A stretch of 64,000 nucleotides of DNA from Sinonovacula constricta (GCA_007844125.1 CM017557.1:58051857-58115856); one strand, 5' to 3'. Numbered from the stretch's first letter, positions 12,129 to 24,504 are shown. Numbers and translations: made by a program. The notes: generated by a model not told the origin, from the sequence alone.

Positions 12129-12265
12129 AGGGAAACCCACCAGAAAGTGCGAGGTAAGAGCTCTGTAAAACCGGTTTAAGCACCCCAGTCGGTCCATGTT
12201 TCCGACTGACCGTTCCAAGGCGTTTCTGTCGGGTTTGCTAATTTTGTTAAATGACCCATTCAAGA
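12129..12265 (+). repeat. Interspersed repeat family 3
   Basis: Carries GAAAGTGCGAGG, GGTTTAAGCACCCCAGTCGG and GACCGTTCCAAGGCG, which recur at 56276-56375 (opposite strand) and, more diverged, at 51605-51790. Three dispersed copies in one window indicate a mobile or formerly mobile element of unknown class. Confidence 0.7.
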
Positions 12266-15200
12266 TTTGTTCTTACTTTTACATTTGGCTTGAATGTGAA
12301 TACCTTTGTCCTGTTTCTTTTCAATTTTTTATATGTTGCAGTGCTCATAGAACTTTGTCATATATATTGTTATTCATTGCGTATTGTTATTATGCACGAT
12401 AAACAAAAGAAGGACAGTTCCTGAGTCGTGAAATAAAATGGTTTGACACTATCCGCAAGACAATACAATGTTTACTTTGATAGTTTTTGGTTCAAGTGGT
12501 AAGCACACTATCTGGACCGGAGTTTGTTCTTCCAACTACGCCAGCCGTTTCTAAGGTTACCATTTGGGATGGGGCAGCGTGGACTACCCAACTTCAGGCT
12601 AAATCACAAGGTGGAAGGTAAGCAAAACTGTAAACCGAGTAACATGACTATCAATGACAACCCATGTGGATCATGGTTATTGATAAAGCACAAGGAAAAG
12701 TCACAAATACTATTTTTAAGTGCGGATATATAAAAGGTAATAGCTAAGTGTTTCGAAGATCGTACATATGGAACCAAAACGATTCAAGTTCCATTGTTAG
12801 CAAAATTTCCGTCATTATGTTTTCCTTTTATTTAGTGTAAATCAGTTAAAACCCAATCTTAATTTTAATATCGCACAACAAAAATAAAAAAGCCTTTCAA
12901 ATGCCTGCTAGATATATCAGCGCTAATCTAAATTATATAGTGACTACAATATATTGTTACTTTAAGAAAACATTCGATAGCAGATACTTCCACAGTCCTT
13001 GTTTCAGTAAAATGATTCTCAAATCAACATGATTCATATAAATTTTACCGATACAGACATACATCATCTTTCATCAACTATTCAGGAAAGTCAGCGAGTT
13101 CAGGGTGGTCAGTCGGCAGGGAGAGCAACTTTTACTTTCTCAGCCAATAGATACTAACCAGTTAGGGGTCAGGGCGGCATGGTTGACATGGAAACCTACC
13201 AAGCAAGATGTTGGTCATCATATTGTGTGTGTTTCGGCTATAGATAACAATAGGTAAATAATCTGGAATCTCATTCAGATCGTGTTAGGATAAACCTATG
13301 AGCCTCGTCACGTAAAGGACAAGCCAAAAAAATGTATTGCAAACATTGGTCATTATTGATAGTACGAGATTGCACAGCGATCTGTGGCCTCAATATGTAA
13401 TAAAGTTACGATGCGATGTTAGTGTAGAATGGCGTTGCTATGTCGTATTGCTATTCGTGGTACAACCTCATATTTAACATGGCCCAGAAAGATTAGCCAC
13501 TTAATGTCTAAAATGTGAACTTTGAAGGCAAAAACGAATACATCATGTTAATTTAAGAAACACAAACACGTACGCACGCACACAGACGCACACACATAGA
13601 CTCGCACACCATTATATATGTACACTGTATGTATACATTTATTTGTGTTAGTATAAGAATAATACTATCTAATTATATGTGTCTTTTTCAAATAAAGATG
13701 TTGCGTTGAAAGTGGTAGACTTTTCCTTTTTTATACTGTGTTAACCTGATCATTTATGTTTTACCGATTTACGTTTCATTTAGAGAGACGTCACCTGAGG
13801 ACAGGTGTTTTATTCTGGAAGGTAAATATTCCTTATAATGTGTATTGTGTTTTAAAAATAAATTACGTCATTTTTATTATATTTACAGTTACAAATCTGA
13901 TATATTTTCATCGTTTTAAGATATGTGTATTTGAGTGCGTCTATTTAAATGAACTATTTAGCAACTTTTGAACCTTTTAAATTATACTCATATTTAAAGT
14001 AAAAGCCGCAAAAATATTGGTTAGAAAATCTCATTCTTATCCTTTTTCTTAGCTCTCTCTTTCCCTCTCTCTTGCATTTACCATTTGATATTTTTTCTTT
14101 CTGGCATGTTTTCTTTGGCAATCACATTATTCCAGGAACCAGCTAGACGTTTTCGGTCTCATAAACCATAAAGTTATCTATAAATGTTTGATGGAGTCGT
14201 ATTCCATGTACATTAAGTATGTATGTTTTCTTTATAAAGTTATTTATAAAGATAGCGCAAACATGAGTTTTCAATTTGTATTCATTTTGGTGTAGAATTG
14301 AATGGTATTTAAATGGTAAGCCGTGAACAGGACAACTCATACTTAAATTCCAGAGGAGTAAACAATGGTCAAAGAATTATTTATGCTTTGTTTAATAGTC
14401 CCAAAGGAATGTTAAGGTATAGCTATACAAAATGTTAAGTATTCTGACGTTACGTTTGATAAACTCTGCCTGAAAACTGCCTGAATACAATGACGCCCTT
14501 TTGTACAGATATTTTGTACAGTATTTTGCCTTTTGTACTTGTAAGGTGTGTGGTCTCGCCAAAGTTCAAAGAAGGAAACAGCTTTCCACCAACTGTTTTC
14601 AATCATGAGTTCTTTTATATCAAACTGGATAGTCAGTCTGCTAGAAAGTTCATAATGTTTGCCGAAGTTCACTTAAAGCATTTTCTTGGTATCGGACCGA
14701 CTACTGTTACGAATGAAGTCATAACATTTCCATTTATATGTAAGCCTCGATGTCATTGAAACAAATATGCGACGTCACCTTAAATATTTCCTTTCATGGA
14801 ACATACCTTTACTGCACTGAAATACAGACAGAAGAAAATAATAGTCATCCATGTAAACTCATTTCACTCTCTACTGCATTGTTTGGCCATACTGCTTACT
14901 TTCTACAAAACTTTAATTCATTTAAACCACGCTATATCGAAGCCTATCAAATGCTGTTTTTGCTGAACTTCTTATCCAAAATCAAGCTCATGGTGTGCTG
15001 GAACTGGTTTGGGATCAAGCAAAGTCTTCTCTTTTGTAACATTTGTTAATCATTTGTCTCTTTAACAAGTAGAAGCCATGAAGATTTGCGATTCAGCACC
15101 ATGCGGTTGAAAGCATTTTTTGCCTGTGCCACGTGCCAAATGAATTACGCTTGGCAGATGCGGATTCTTGCAGTATCGATACCGATTTCACGTCCATTGT

Positions 15201-17635
15201 TCTTATTTCTTTTGTGGCTGTCGGAAGGATTTGCTCTTCCTTTGTCGTAAAAGATTTAGTAGAGTGTGTCTGACCATCTTCAATAGTGAGTTAATTCATC
15301 ACAGCAAGAGGTTCAAGAACAACAAGCATAGCATCCATAAAAGATTATCCGGTTTCCGTTTACTGCATTACATTAACTTTATCTCTGTCTATATTGCGTA
15401 TGTGAATTTTGTGTTCCGTTTGAGACCTTGATGGTGTAACTGATGCTTAACAATTCTTTCTTTACTCTGTAACGTTCTTTGCAGACAGTTAATACACCAT
15501 TTTCTTTACTTTTCAGTTTCTGAACAAAGAGCAATTAGCTCAAAACGGGTATGCACCGTCTCCTTTGTATGTCACACATGCGGTCTTATGCTACTGCATT
15601 TACTTTTCATTAAAAGAGTAATTAAACCTGCAAGTAATTTGTCTGTCTTGATTAAAGATGGAATTTGCCACTTCAACACAAAACACAAGAATTATTGGCT
15701 TAAGTATTGTTTGTGTAACGCATATTCTTGTCTTCAATTAATTATGGCGATTTTGACCACAACATCATTTCGTTATACGATGTCCACCAGTAATAAATAT
15801 ATCTAAATATTTGTGCCTTAAAATACGATTCTTTTGGGGCTTACACCAAATAATCGTTACGATATCGATGTCCGCACCAACCGTCTGAACAGAGAGTGAA
15901 GCGTTCTAGTTTCATTTCAGTCTATACAAACTTAATCACTTTCCTTGGTACGTCACTATAGATATAATTCACAATATTGCGATTGTATTATTGCTTCTTT
16001 GACACAACTGATCCCCAAATATTGGAATAAGCCATAAGCCTTTTAGTACCAAGACCTTTCTAGGAAAAGATATTTGATTGGTCTGTTAAGTTGACTTGAT
16101 CAATGTGACCATAAACCTTAAATGTCATTCTATTTCCATGTTCTAGCACTACGTATTAAATCTTGATAAATCATATTTTACCAGAATAAACAAATTAAGC
16201 ATGTATTATAATTAAAGTGACACCGATTGAGACCTTAAATGTTTGTATATTTAAACACACAGAATTGTATGTCAATAACAAAGCAGGATTTCATGATGCC
16301 CCAGAAACACTCTTTGTTGACACCTATTAACGATTTTATTTATATTTTACACATGCTTTCAATTATCACTTGGTTTCACTGTCATTGAGATTTTTCTGTA
16401 CAGTTCATTTACAATGTAGGAAAGTTTAAGTAACCAGATTTCAAGGGACAAAAGTCAAAACATTTGAGAGATCCATCATTACAACGGCAACATTTTTACT
16501 CCGCCATCATGGTAAGGGTAAAATGAGTTTGGCAACAAAGACCTTTCCGAAAATAACTCTTTTTATTGTCAAAGTACACTGACAGCGGACAAGGTGTGAC
16601 CTTTTGAAAATATCTCCGAAGATAATTAAAATATACGGATTGGTCTTCAATGTATGATTGGTCTTCTATAATTTTCTTTTAAGCATTAGCCTTTACATAC
16701 GACTGAGTGTAGCCAATCTCAATACATTATATATTTTAAAAAGAGCTTTATAGAAATGTTATATTCCCTTCAATACAAAGCAATCGGATACCAAACTTAG
16801 ACGTCAACACCCCCTATGCTGTTTCCGTTGATTTGAAAACTACAAGGCATGTACACAGATTTTATATTTTCATAAGAATTCACTTTTAATTAATGATTAA
16901 TTTAATTTAATTAATTCAGTAAGAGAACAAAAAGGAACGGGTATGTTATTTTTTCCGTAGTGGGTGTGACTGTGTACAACCTTTGAAAAAAAAACTTTGA
17001 TATTTGTGTAAACAAATTATTTATTGACAAGTGTAAACTATAACAGCTTTAAAAACCCAAAACGTTTTAGTTTAATGATGTCAAATTGTCTATATTGTAA
17101 TTTTGTTATGTCATTTATGACAATATGCTAAATGTTAATCAAACTCACCGGACCGAAAATATGTTTTCAAGTTATTGTCTTACTTATGCTTTTAACGCAC
17201 CATCATTCATAAAGTGCACATGTACTTGACTGGATTCGAACCTTAACATATGTACTTAAAGTAAGATATGTTTCAAAAAGGCTTTGGTGCGCAAAAAATT
17301 CACATTACATAAATATCCATTTATTCCGTATCTTAAAAAACTTAAAAAAGGAACCTTTTAGATTTGGTTATTGTTAGGGTTGATTTTGCAATGTCATAAC
17401 GGCGACCTAAATCAAAACAAGGTGTTTGAATGGTGTTAGAGAAAAAAGAAGAAAACTATTTTTAGCTTACTAACTGGGAAAAATATCAATTAACGCCAAC
17501 ACTTAGTATATGTCGGCTTTCTTTTCTCATTTTATCCTGTAGAGACATGACAATTACAAATATGCTATGTGATTATTAGTTATTAGGTTTAGTTTTCAAA
17601 CACGTCTTCAAAGACCACACGTTCATTCCTTTTAG

Positions 17636-17755
17636 ATCCATGTGCTTCAAACCCACGTAAAAATGGTGCAACCTGTTCGCGAAGCACGTCAGATGTCAGC
17701 GACTTTCAATATGAATGTCTTAACACGCTGTTTTACGGAAAGGATTGCTTACAAC
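17636..17755 (+). CDS. EGF-TM gene, exon 1 of those visible: EGF-like domain
   Basis: This 120-nt exon lies between CATTCCTTTTAG| and C|GTAAGG, phase 1 to phase 1, the standard layout for a shuffled EGF module. It encodes 40 residues beginning DPCASNPRKNGATCS and ending FYGKDCLQ, with four cysteines. It is one exon of a plus-strand gene running to about 29.1 kb. The predicted protein has EGF-like modules, a middle extracellular region, a transmembrane helix and a short tail, so it would act at the cell surface in adhesion or ligand binding. No signal peptide or start codon was found, so earlier exons must lie upstream. The family is not identified. Multi-EGF receptors or VWD/EGF proteins are candidates. 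Confidence 0.7.
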
Positions 17756-17868
17756 GTAAGGTTTGCCACTCGCTTGTTGTCTTATTATCATTGACTAAAT
17801 ATTCTTCTTGACAAAAACTGTCTTGACGTGAAACAGGGTATGGATTAAAATAAACACAGTTGTTGAAA

Positions 17869-18883
17869 CATAGTTTTATGATGTTACATAGTTTTATGAT
17901 GATAGTTATATGATGTTACATAGTTTTATGTTGATAGTTTTATGATGTTACATAGTTTAGTGATTTTAGTTTTATGATGTAACATAGTTTTATGATGTAA
18001 CATAGTTTTATGATGTTACATAGTTTTATGATGATAGTTTTATGATGTTACATAGTGTTATGATGTTAGTTTTATGATGTTACATAGTTTTATGATGTAC
18101 ATAGTTACATGATGTTACATAGTTTTATGATGTACATAGTTATATGATGTTACATAGTTTTATGATGTTACATAGTTTTATGATGATAGTTTTATGATGT
18201 TACATAGTTTTATGATGATAGTTTTATGATGTTACATAGTTTTATGATGTTACATAGTTTTATGATGATAGTTTTTTGATGTTACATAGTGTTATGATGT
18301 TAGTTTTATGATGTTACATAGTGTTATGATGTAAGTTTTATCATGTTACATAGTTTTATGATGTACATAGTTACATGATGTTACATAGTTTTATGATGTT
18401 ACATAGTTTTATGTTGATAGTTTTATGATGTTACATAGTTTAGTGATTTTAGTTTTATGATGTTACATAGTTTTATGATGTACATAGTTTTATGATGTTA
18501 CATAGTTTTATGATGTACATAGTTTTATGATGTTACATAGTGTTATGATGTTAGTTTTATGATGTAAGTTTTATGATGTTACATAGTGTTATGATGTAAG
18601 TTTTATCATGTTACATAGATTTATGATGATAGTTTTATGATGTTACATAGTTTTATGATAATAGTTTTTATGATGTTACATAGTTTTATGATGATAGTTT
18701 TATGATGTTACATAGTTTTATGATGTTACATAGTTTTATGATGATAGTTTTATGATGTTACATAGTTTTATGATGATAGTTTTTATGATGTTACATAGTT
18801 TTATGATGTTACATAGTTTTATGATGTTACATAGTTTCATGATGTTACATAGTCGTATGATGTTACATAGTTTAATGATGTTG
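17869..18883 (+). repeat. 1-kb minisatellite in intron of the EGF-TM gene
   Basis: A tandem mixture of 18-mers (TAGTTTTATGATGTTACA), 17-mers lacking one T, and 14-mers (TAGTTTTATGATGA) in irregular order. Frames through it give MMLHSF or CNIIKL repeats, which are artefacts of the repeat. It lies between the exons at 17636 and 19892. Confidence 0.95.
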
Positions 18884-19104
18884 GAAATGCAACCGTGTGC
18901 ATGGTTTTGCCTCCCGTCCATTTATCACGGCGATGGCGCATTCCCAGAGTTGCTTTTGCTACGAATGATTGCTTGTAAAACTCAAATCTCACACGCAAAC
19001 ATAAAAACAAACATTACATCGTTTATGTCACACTGATATTAAGTGTCTTAAATTTCGACAAGGCAGTACGAAACAATGCATGTATCTTCTGAAAGTATCT
19101 TTAA

Positions 19105-19530
19105 CTTTAAATTATAGACAACTAGTTCTTCAAAAAGGGTTTTATATTTTTTGTTATCGTTATCCTTTGCTTTACTTTATAAAAAATCTAGTTTTACATA
19201 CGGGGTTTGTAATTTGTTCGTGTTTTTTACTTTAGTTTATACACACCTAGTTCTACAAAAGGGGTTTGTAATTTGTTTTTGTATCATTTACTTTAGTTTA
19301 TACATACCTAATTCTACAAAAAGGCTTTAAAATTGTTTTTTGTATCCTTTACTTTAGTTTATACACACCTAGGTCTACAAAAATGTACCGTAATTCGTTT
19401 TGTATCCTTTACTTTAGTTTATACTCACCTAGTTCTACAAAAAGGGTTTGTAATTTGTTTTGTCATTTTTTTTCTTTGTGTCTTGTACTTAAGATTATAA
19501 ATACCCTATTATCCCAACAGGGTTTGCGAT
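19105..19530 (+). repeat. Minisatellite, unit about 60-63 bp, about 6 copies
   Basis: Repeated blocks TTTACTTTAGTTTATACACA, CCTAGTTCTACAAAAAGG and GTTTGTAATTTGTTTTGTAT recur with drift. The first and last units are the most diverged. It lies in the same intron as the 1-kb minisatellite. Confidence 0.85.
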
Positions 19531-19891
19531 TGTCTATGGTGTATAAAAAGACAAACAGAAAGTTTGAGTTGTAAACCGATCTATTTCGGCGATAAATTAA
19601 AAAAAAAGCACTAAAGGGCAGTTGATTGTTTCTATATGATTTATAGGAATTATGACAATATCACTTGCTTAGACATTGCGATTTCGTGAATGTTTCAGTA
19701 CAATGTAAATATAAAAAAAAGAATTAAATAAAAAGAGATTGATTACGGAAAATTAATAAAATATAAAGAAGATATCGTTTATATATGTGATCATTGAACG
19801 AAATGTTTGAGAATATTATCTTATATTTTTGTACACTTGGCATTGCTGATGACAAATAATTTGTTTTATAATTTTAATTATATATTTTCAG

Positions 19892-20005
19892 AGTTGGATC
19901 CACGTGACCCTAATCCATGCAACCAAGAAAGGTGCATTTACAATATACATAAGGGTTTACGTTGCATTTGCTTACAAGGATTCACTGGTCATAATTGCGA
20001 GCAAA
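19892..20005 (+). CDS. EGF-TM gene: EGF-like domain exon with damaged donor
   Basis: Acceptor TATATTTTCAG| is followed in phase 1 by 38 residues including CNQERCIYNIHKGLRCICLQ and GFTGHNCEQ, a good EGF-like domain with the C-x-C...GF.G..C end. The expected phase-1 exit is after CAA A, exactly as in the exon at 21376, but the next bases are TTAAAT instead of GTAAAT, so the donor GT is missing. If unspliced, the frame continues about 23 codons to TGA at 20074-20076, with AATAAA at 20062-20067. This is either a splice lesion or an alternative terminal exon. Confidence 0.75.
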
Positions 20006-20909
20006 TTAAATATATCTCACATGTAACAGTACTTCATTTAGTTGTTATCTTCTATGCATCAAATAAACATTTCTGAACCCTTATCCCCCTGCATGTTCAT
20101 TGCTTTTTTAACATGCGAAAATGTTTAATTTGCTTTAAAAATATAACTAGACACATTTTTATTTTATAGAAAAATAAACCATATTTGGGTTTTCTAACAT
20201 GAGAAGTTTAAATCGGCCTGTTCACACTTTAGCTGTTGTATATGACACGCAGAAACACACGAACCGCATGCTATATTTATTTAGTCATGCCTGATGAATG
20301 CATACATGTTGTATATTCCCGCATGCCAAGCTATATAAACAAACTAACAGACTGTTAACAAGCCGCTGTAATATTGGTTGTCCGTTTTAGCAAAAATAAC
20401 CATCATAAACATTTGACCAGACAAGAGAGATAAAGTCGCATATAAATGATCATTTCGGAATTTGGTCAAAACAACATTTTCGATCATGTTTTAAACTCAA
20501 ATTATACGGTTCCTTTGGAACGTATGCACTCATTTTGGATTATAAAAACGGGCAGTAACATTTTCGATTATTTTTTAGCATGCACATTTAAGACTCTTGA
20601 TACCTTGCAAGGCATAAATGACTGTTTTAGATTAATCATACAAAGTATTACAATGTATCGCTTTTATATAATGTTATCGATTTGAAAAATACTTGTATAT
20701 ATATATGAATATTTTGAATGAAAGTGGTATTTTTTTCTGTCAAAACAACAACAAACAAACAAAAAAGAAACGTAAAAAAGCTTATTCACATTTTGACGTA
20801 TCCCTATAAAACGATTCAATTGGTCTATGCAAATTATGCTATCTAAAGCATATCTTTGATACCCTATAAGTATTTAAGTATATTGAAAAAAATCTATTTT
20901 TTTTTATAG

Positions 20910-20954
20910 ATTTATGCCCTAACGAACCTTCAACTAGTGTGATATGTAAAACAG
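20910..20954 (+). CDS. EGF-TM gene: 45-nt exon, two cysteines
   Basis: A very strong pyrimidine tract and TTATAG| acceptor lead to 15 residues (DLCPNEPSTSVICKT) and a donor ACAG|GTAATA. Phase 1 to phase 1 fits the neighbouring EGF exons: the last G plus AC of the next exon gives Asp. It looks like half an EGF-like module. Confidence 0.5.
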
Positions 20955-21375
20955 GTAATATACGTTTTTTTGAACTCGTGACATGGAAACTGAATTTACT
21001 AGTTTATTTCATTTAATAAGCTCATGGTGATATTTAATTGATTAATTACGCTGCAAACAATTTTGTTGTTGCACTGAGGGCAACTGAATTATGGCAATAA
21101 GTATGATATTGTCATGTTGTATCGATGTAGCTGTGTACTTTTATGCGTCATTGTTGTTTTTGGTGGTGATTGTGATAATGATGCCGTTGCTACAATTAGT
21201 TTGGTGCTAATGATGACGAAGATGGCCTTGAAGATGACAATAATGCTCTTGATTGCATTTATAAAAGAAATGACAGCGAATCCAATTAATTAAATCGGCG
21301 GATTGGTTATGTCTAGTCATTTTTGTAAAAAGAGCTCCGGTTAATGGTATTATATAAATTTTTGTCTAGCTTTAG

Positions 21376-21477
21376 ACCCGGATTGTGTCTCAGATCCGTG
21401 CAATGGACGAGGCGTGTGTCACCCGGGACCCGCATGCGTCTGTAAACTCGGATTTTCTGGACCACTTTGCCAACAAA
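21376..21477 (+). CDS. EGF-TM gene: complete EGF-like domain exon
   Basis: This 102-nt exon is phase 1 to phase 1, between TCTAGCTTTAG| and CAACAAA|GTGAGT. Its 34 residues contain CVSDPCNGRGVCHPGPACVC and GFSGPLCQQ, with all six EGF cysteines plus the Gly-Phe-x-Gly signature. It is the clearest coding exon in the window. No calcium-binding consensus (D/N-x-D/N-E/Q at the start) is evident. Confidence 0.85.
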
Positions 21478-22891
21478 GTGAGTTAAAACGTAGTAATACA
21501 ACACACGTCGTTAAAAACATATCCTTTCTGCTTTCATAAAGTCATAGTAATCTTTAAGAATTTATAGATTAAAACCCCCCACCACAATTCAAACTGAAGT
21601 GATTTCCTGTCACCCTTGGGATTGATAAATATGCCATGGTAAGAAGTGAGATACGCAGAAACTTAAGTACGACCACTCGATATATACCCGAACAAATTGC
21701 CATTCGTCAAAACTGTCCGCCAGCAGCAGAGTACTTTTAGGCTGTTCCATCATTTTTTCTTCCCGATAAATAACTTCAGCTCATTTCGTGCATGAATAGA
21801 AAACAGCGAATGGCATACTCTTAGTTATAGCGTTTGCATATTTGGTCTGTTTATAATTCATTTACGACCACAACATGCACCGCTATTCTCGACTATCAAG
21901 TACAAAATACAATGAGGAAATTTGATAAACGTATTCCAGTGTTTGCCAGTTTTCATAATACATGTGATTGTTAGCCTCAAAGTAAAGTTAATTAAAGGAA
22001 AGATTTTCCTATGAGTAAGTGTATTAATTTTATTTACACCAAATATTGAATAATATGGGTGTTAAAACTGTTTTTTGTGGATATAAAACAATTTTCAAAT
22101 TTAGAAAAATACATGAACGTTTAGAATTTATACCCAATGGTCAGAAACAGATGATTGAGCAAGTAAAAAGAGGCTTTTCATTGTACATTTGTTCTTTTCG
22201 GCCAAAAAAGCCGTAGAAACTATGCATATACATCGGGACGAACTGTTTGGCTTTTTGGTGCACATAAAACGCCAACTAGTCATCTTTTTGAGTAACCAAC
22301 TTTAAACTTACCTTTTTCAAAAAATATTATAAAATTAATTAATTTGGTTGTTCTATAAATATAACCCACTATTTATAAGTCAAAACAACCTTATGTAGAA
22401 AGAAAGTAAATAGGAAAACTCGATGTTTTGACGAAAACTAAATAATCTTTCTGAAGTCTTACAAAGATAAAGAACTTAAAATGTTTGTGTAAGAAGAATT
22501 AAGCGCCATCAATTGCATAATTAAATAGATGTACGATTATCCATTTAAGGTATGACGATGTCGGTAAGTATTGGGTGGTATAAGGATAAATTATTTTCAT
22601 GCGTTTTTGTTGAAATGATGTGCAATCAGTTAATTATAAAATATCTAACTACGATGCGTCTGAATAGATATGTTCACCCATTGGATGTGATTTTGATGCT
22701 ATTTAGCACCTCACATACAAACATAAAACGCACACAGGCAGCTTTTCATAAAATCCTTTAAGGAACATTCCATTTCAGACTTTCTATAATATATTTTCTG
22801 CCCAACAGTATCAAATAGGATCTTTAATTTACTATTCGAATATCAGCATAATGGTCAGCACAATTTAAACATAATTTTATTTCCAATCCAG

Positions 22892-23007
22892 TCCACCATG
22901 ACACTAGTTACACTTATGGTCACTAATGGCAGCAGAATAAACTGTGTATACACCACTGCAGGGACCAAACATTGTACAGTGCGACTGTTTGTCAACTCAC
23001 CGAATAG
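22892..23007 (+). CDS. EGF-TM gene: extracellular exon, entry frame uncertain
   Basis: After ATTTCCAATCCAG| the frame TCC ACC ATG is open and reads TNGSRINCVYTTAGTKHCTV, with an N-glycosylation-type site and two cysteines, then LFVNSPN. The best donor is AATAG|GTTAAG, which ends in phase 2 and joins the next exon. The previous EGF exon exits in phase 1, whereas this frame needs phase 0. In phase 1 the first codons (HHDTSYTYGH) also look protein-like, but a TAA follows. An unseen exon or a one-base indel is implied. Confidence 0.42.
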
Positions 23008-23210
23008 GTTAAGTAGAAATTGCACAAACTCTCTGTTGGTTAAATTAACATTTTAATGATTATGTTCGGAATTTGTTTAAAAAATACGATTTAAAATATC
23101 ATTTTAAACTTTATACAAATAAGAAACAACGTAGAATCTAAGGGCATCACCATAAAGCCATAATATCATTTTAATAAATTTAATGAGATTATTAACCATG
23201 TGTCCGATAG

Positions 23211-23393
23211 ATCCCCAACATTGACATTGACCCGTGGAACCCCATCTTTATTGTTCAACTCACAAATTGGCCCGGCAGAACCAATGACGATTTTCGGAGG
23301 AAAGGACCTTTACTTTGTTGACGTAAAAGTTGATGGAAACACGACCTTAAGAAAGGGAATCCATATATGTGTCTGAACCTACCAAACCACAAG
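23211..23393 (+). CDS. EGF-TM gene: extracellular exon with in-frame TGA
   Basis: The frame encodes a well-formed segment (PTLTLTRGTPSLLFNSQIG, then MTIFGGKDLYFVDVKVDGNT). It runs in phase 2 from the previous exon and exits CACAAG|GTATAA in phase 2, joining the next exon as AG+T (Ser). A TGA at 23374-23376 interrupts it seven codons before the end. Skipping the stop by using T|GTGTCT would change the frame and run into stops in the later exons. The acceptor (GTCCGATAG) has a poor pyrimidine tract, so the exon start is uncertain. The domain is not recognised. Confidence 0.5.
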
Positions 23394-23504
23394 GTATAAA
23401 AAAGACAACAAAAAAATGCTCGTGTTTTTATAGTGATTGTAATGAAATATGTTTAATATTACTATTGTATCAAACGTCAAATGTCTGGGTAGGACCTTTT
23501 ATGC

Positions 23505-23612
23505 GCCTAACGTTAGCTCGACCACCAGCCACTAGACTTGTCCAGATCCCGAAACCACGCAGTGAATACGTCTGAGATGTCTTACCGCTCGGCCAGAAGG
23601 CCCTCTGCTTAA
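23505..23612 (-). mobile_element. tRNA-derived SINE head in an intron
   Basis: Reversed, it reads CCTTCTGGCCGAGCGGTAAG (leucine/serine tRNA-like box A) with a degenerate box B GTGGTTTCGGGATCTGG. It lies in the intron between the exons at 23211 and 24104. Confidence 0.55.
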
Positions 23613-24103
23613 ACTTACAAGTAACACTTTAAAAGACTGTTTGTGGTTTTCAAAGTTAGAAAATAAAAGATAAATCCTGTTCAGATTACTTTAGAGGGAG
23701 CTATTCTTCATTAGGCTTTCAGCTTTGGTTAAGTACTTTTACATAAGAAATATAACAGATCTGAACGTTACAAAATACTTTATCAAGGCTATGATTGAAT
23801 TGATTAAAATTGATTACAAAATGTTTATGACATTACTAAACTTACACACGCTGCTGAAGACAACTCTTCAGTCTCTGAATCAGTAAACATACATTATATT
23901 TTTACTGACGATGAAGGCAACTTGCTTAAGCTGTTAGCAACTTTTCGTTAATCCAATAGATATTTTAAATGTGCATTTACAAGTTTTTATGTTATTTGTC
24001 AAAAGCGGGCATATCTGTGCAGGTGCTGTAATTTCTGTACACTAGCATTATATGATTGATTAATTGGTATTTAACAGTTACTGACATTTTTTGCTTATTT
24101 CAG

Positions 24104-24156
24104 TGCTTTTGATGCAAGAGCAGAGATGTGTTTCTTTGTTGACTACGAAACCGATC
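24104..24156 (+). CDS. EGF-TM gene: 53-nt extracellular exon
   Basis: Acceptor TTGCTTATTTCAG| and donor ATC|GTATGT bound 17 residues (AFDARAEMCFFVDYETD). It enters with one base (phase 2) and leaves with C (phase 1), matching both neighbours. Confidence 0.55.
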
Positions 24157-24504
24157 GTATGTAATTGTATTAAGTATAAAACGCAAGTTTCTATTTTTAT
24201 ATCTACGATATAACCATAATCACATATAAAAATACAAAAATACATGTATAACAGATGACTAAGAACCGGTGTATGCATGTTTGAAAATTTACTTTTAAAA
24301 TACATGAATGCTCAGATTTGAGGATATTTTGTGTAAATTTATGTTCTTTGGGGGTAATTTTGAATTACATGAACATGCTATGCATATTAGAACTTAACGA
24401 GCTTAAATATTTCTTCTTGAACTTTTGTAAAAACAGTAACAGATGTTATGATGAGCATCTAGCAAAAACTCTGTAATTGATAATGCTTTTACTTTATTTC
24501 ACAG

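Larger units (their letters stand above)
9550..17635. other. Long non-coding region with minor repeats
   Basis: I find no convincing exon here. Possible splice-bounded segments at 13772-13820 and 15517-15547 have no recognisable product. Identified repeats inside are listed separately. This could be an intron or the 5' flank of the EGF-TM gene starting at 17636. Confidence 0.4.

Noticed and set aside
15517..15547. Short segment between a strong acceptor and GGG|GTATGC
   Set aside because: The acceptor is excellent, but 31 nt with no partner exons or recognisable product is not enough.
17700..18900. CRISPR-like array
   Set aside because: Repeats are contiguous with no unique spacers, and the window is eukaryotic.
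18736..19036. Open frames with CNIIKL / MMLHSF repeats
   Set aside because: Produced by the 17-18-bp minisatellite; they lose the frame wherever the 14-mer unit occurs.
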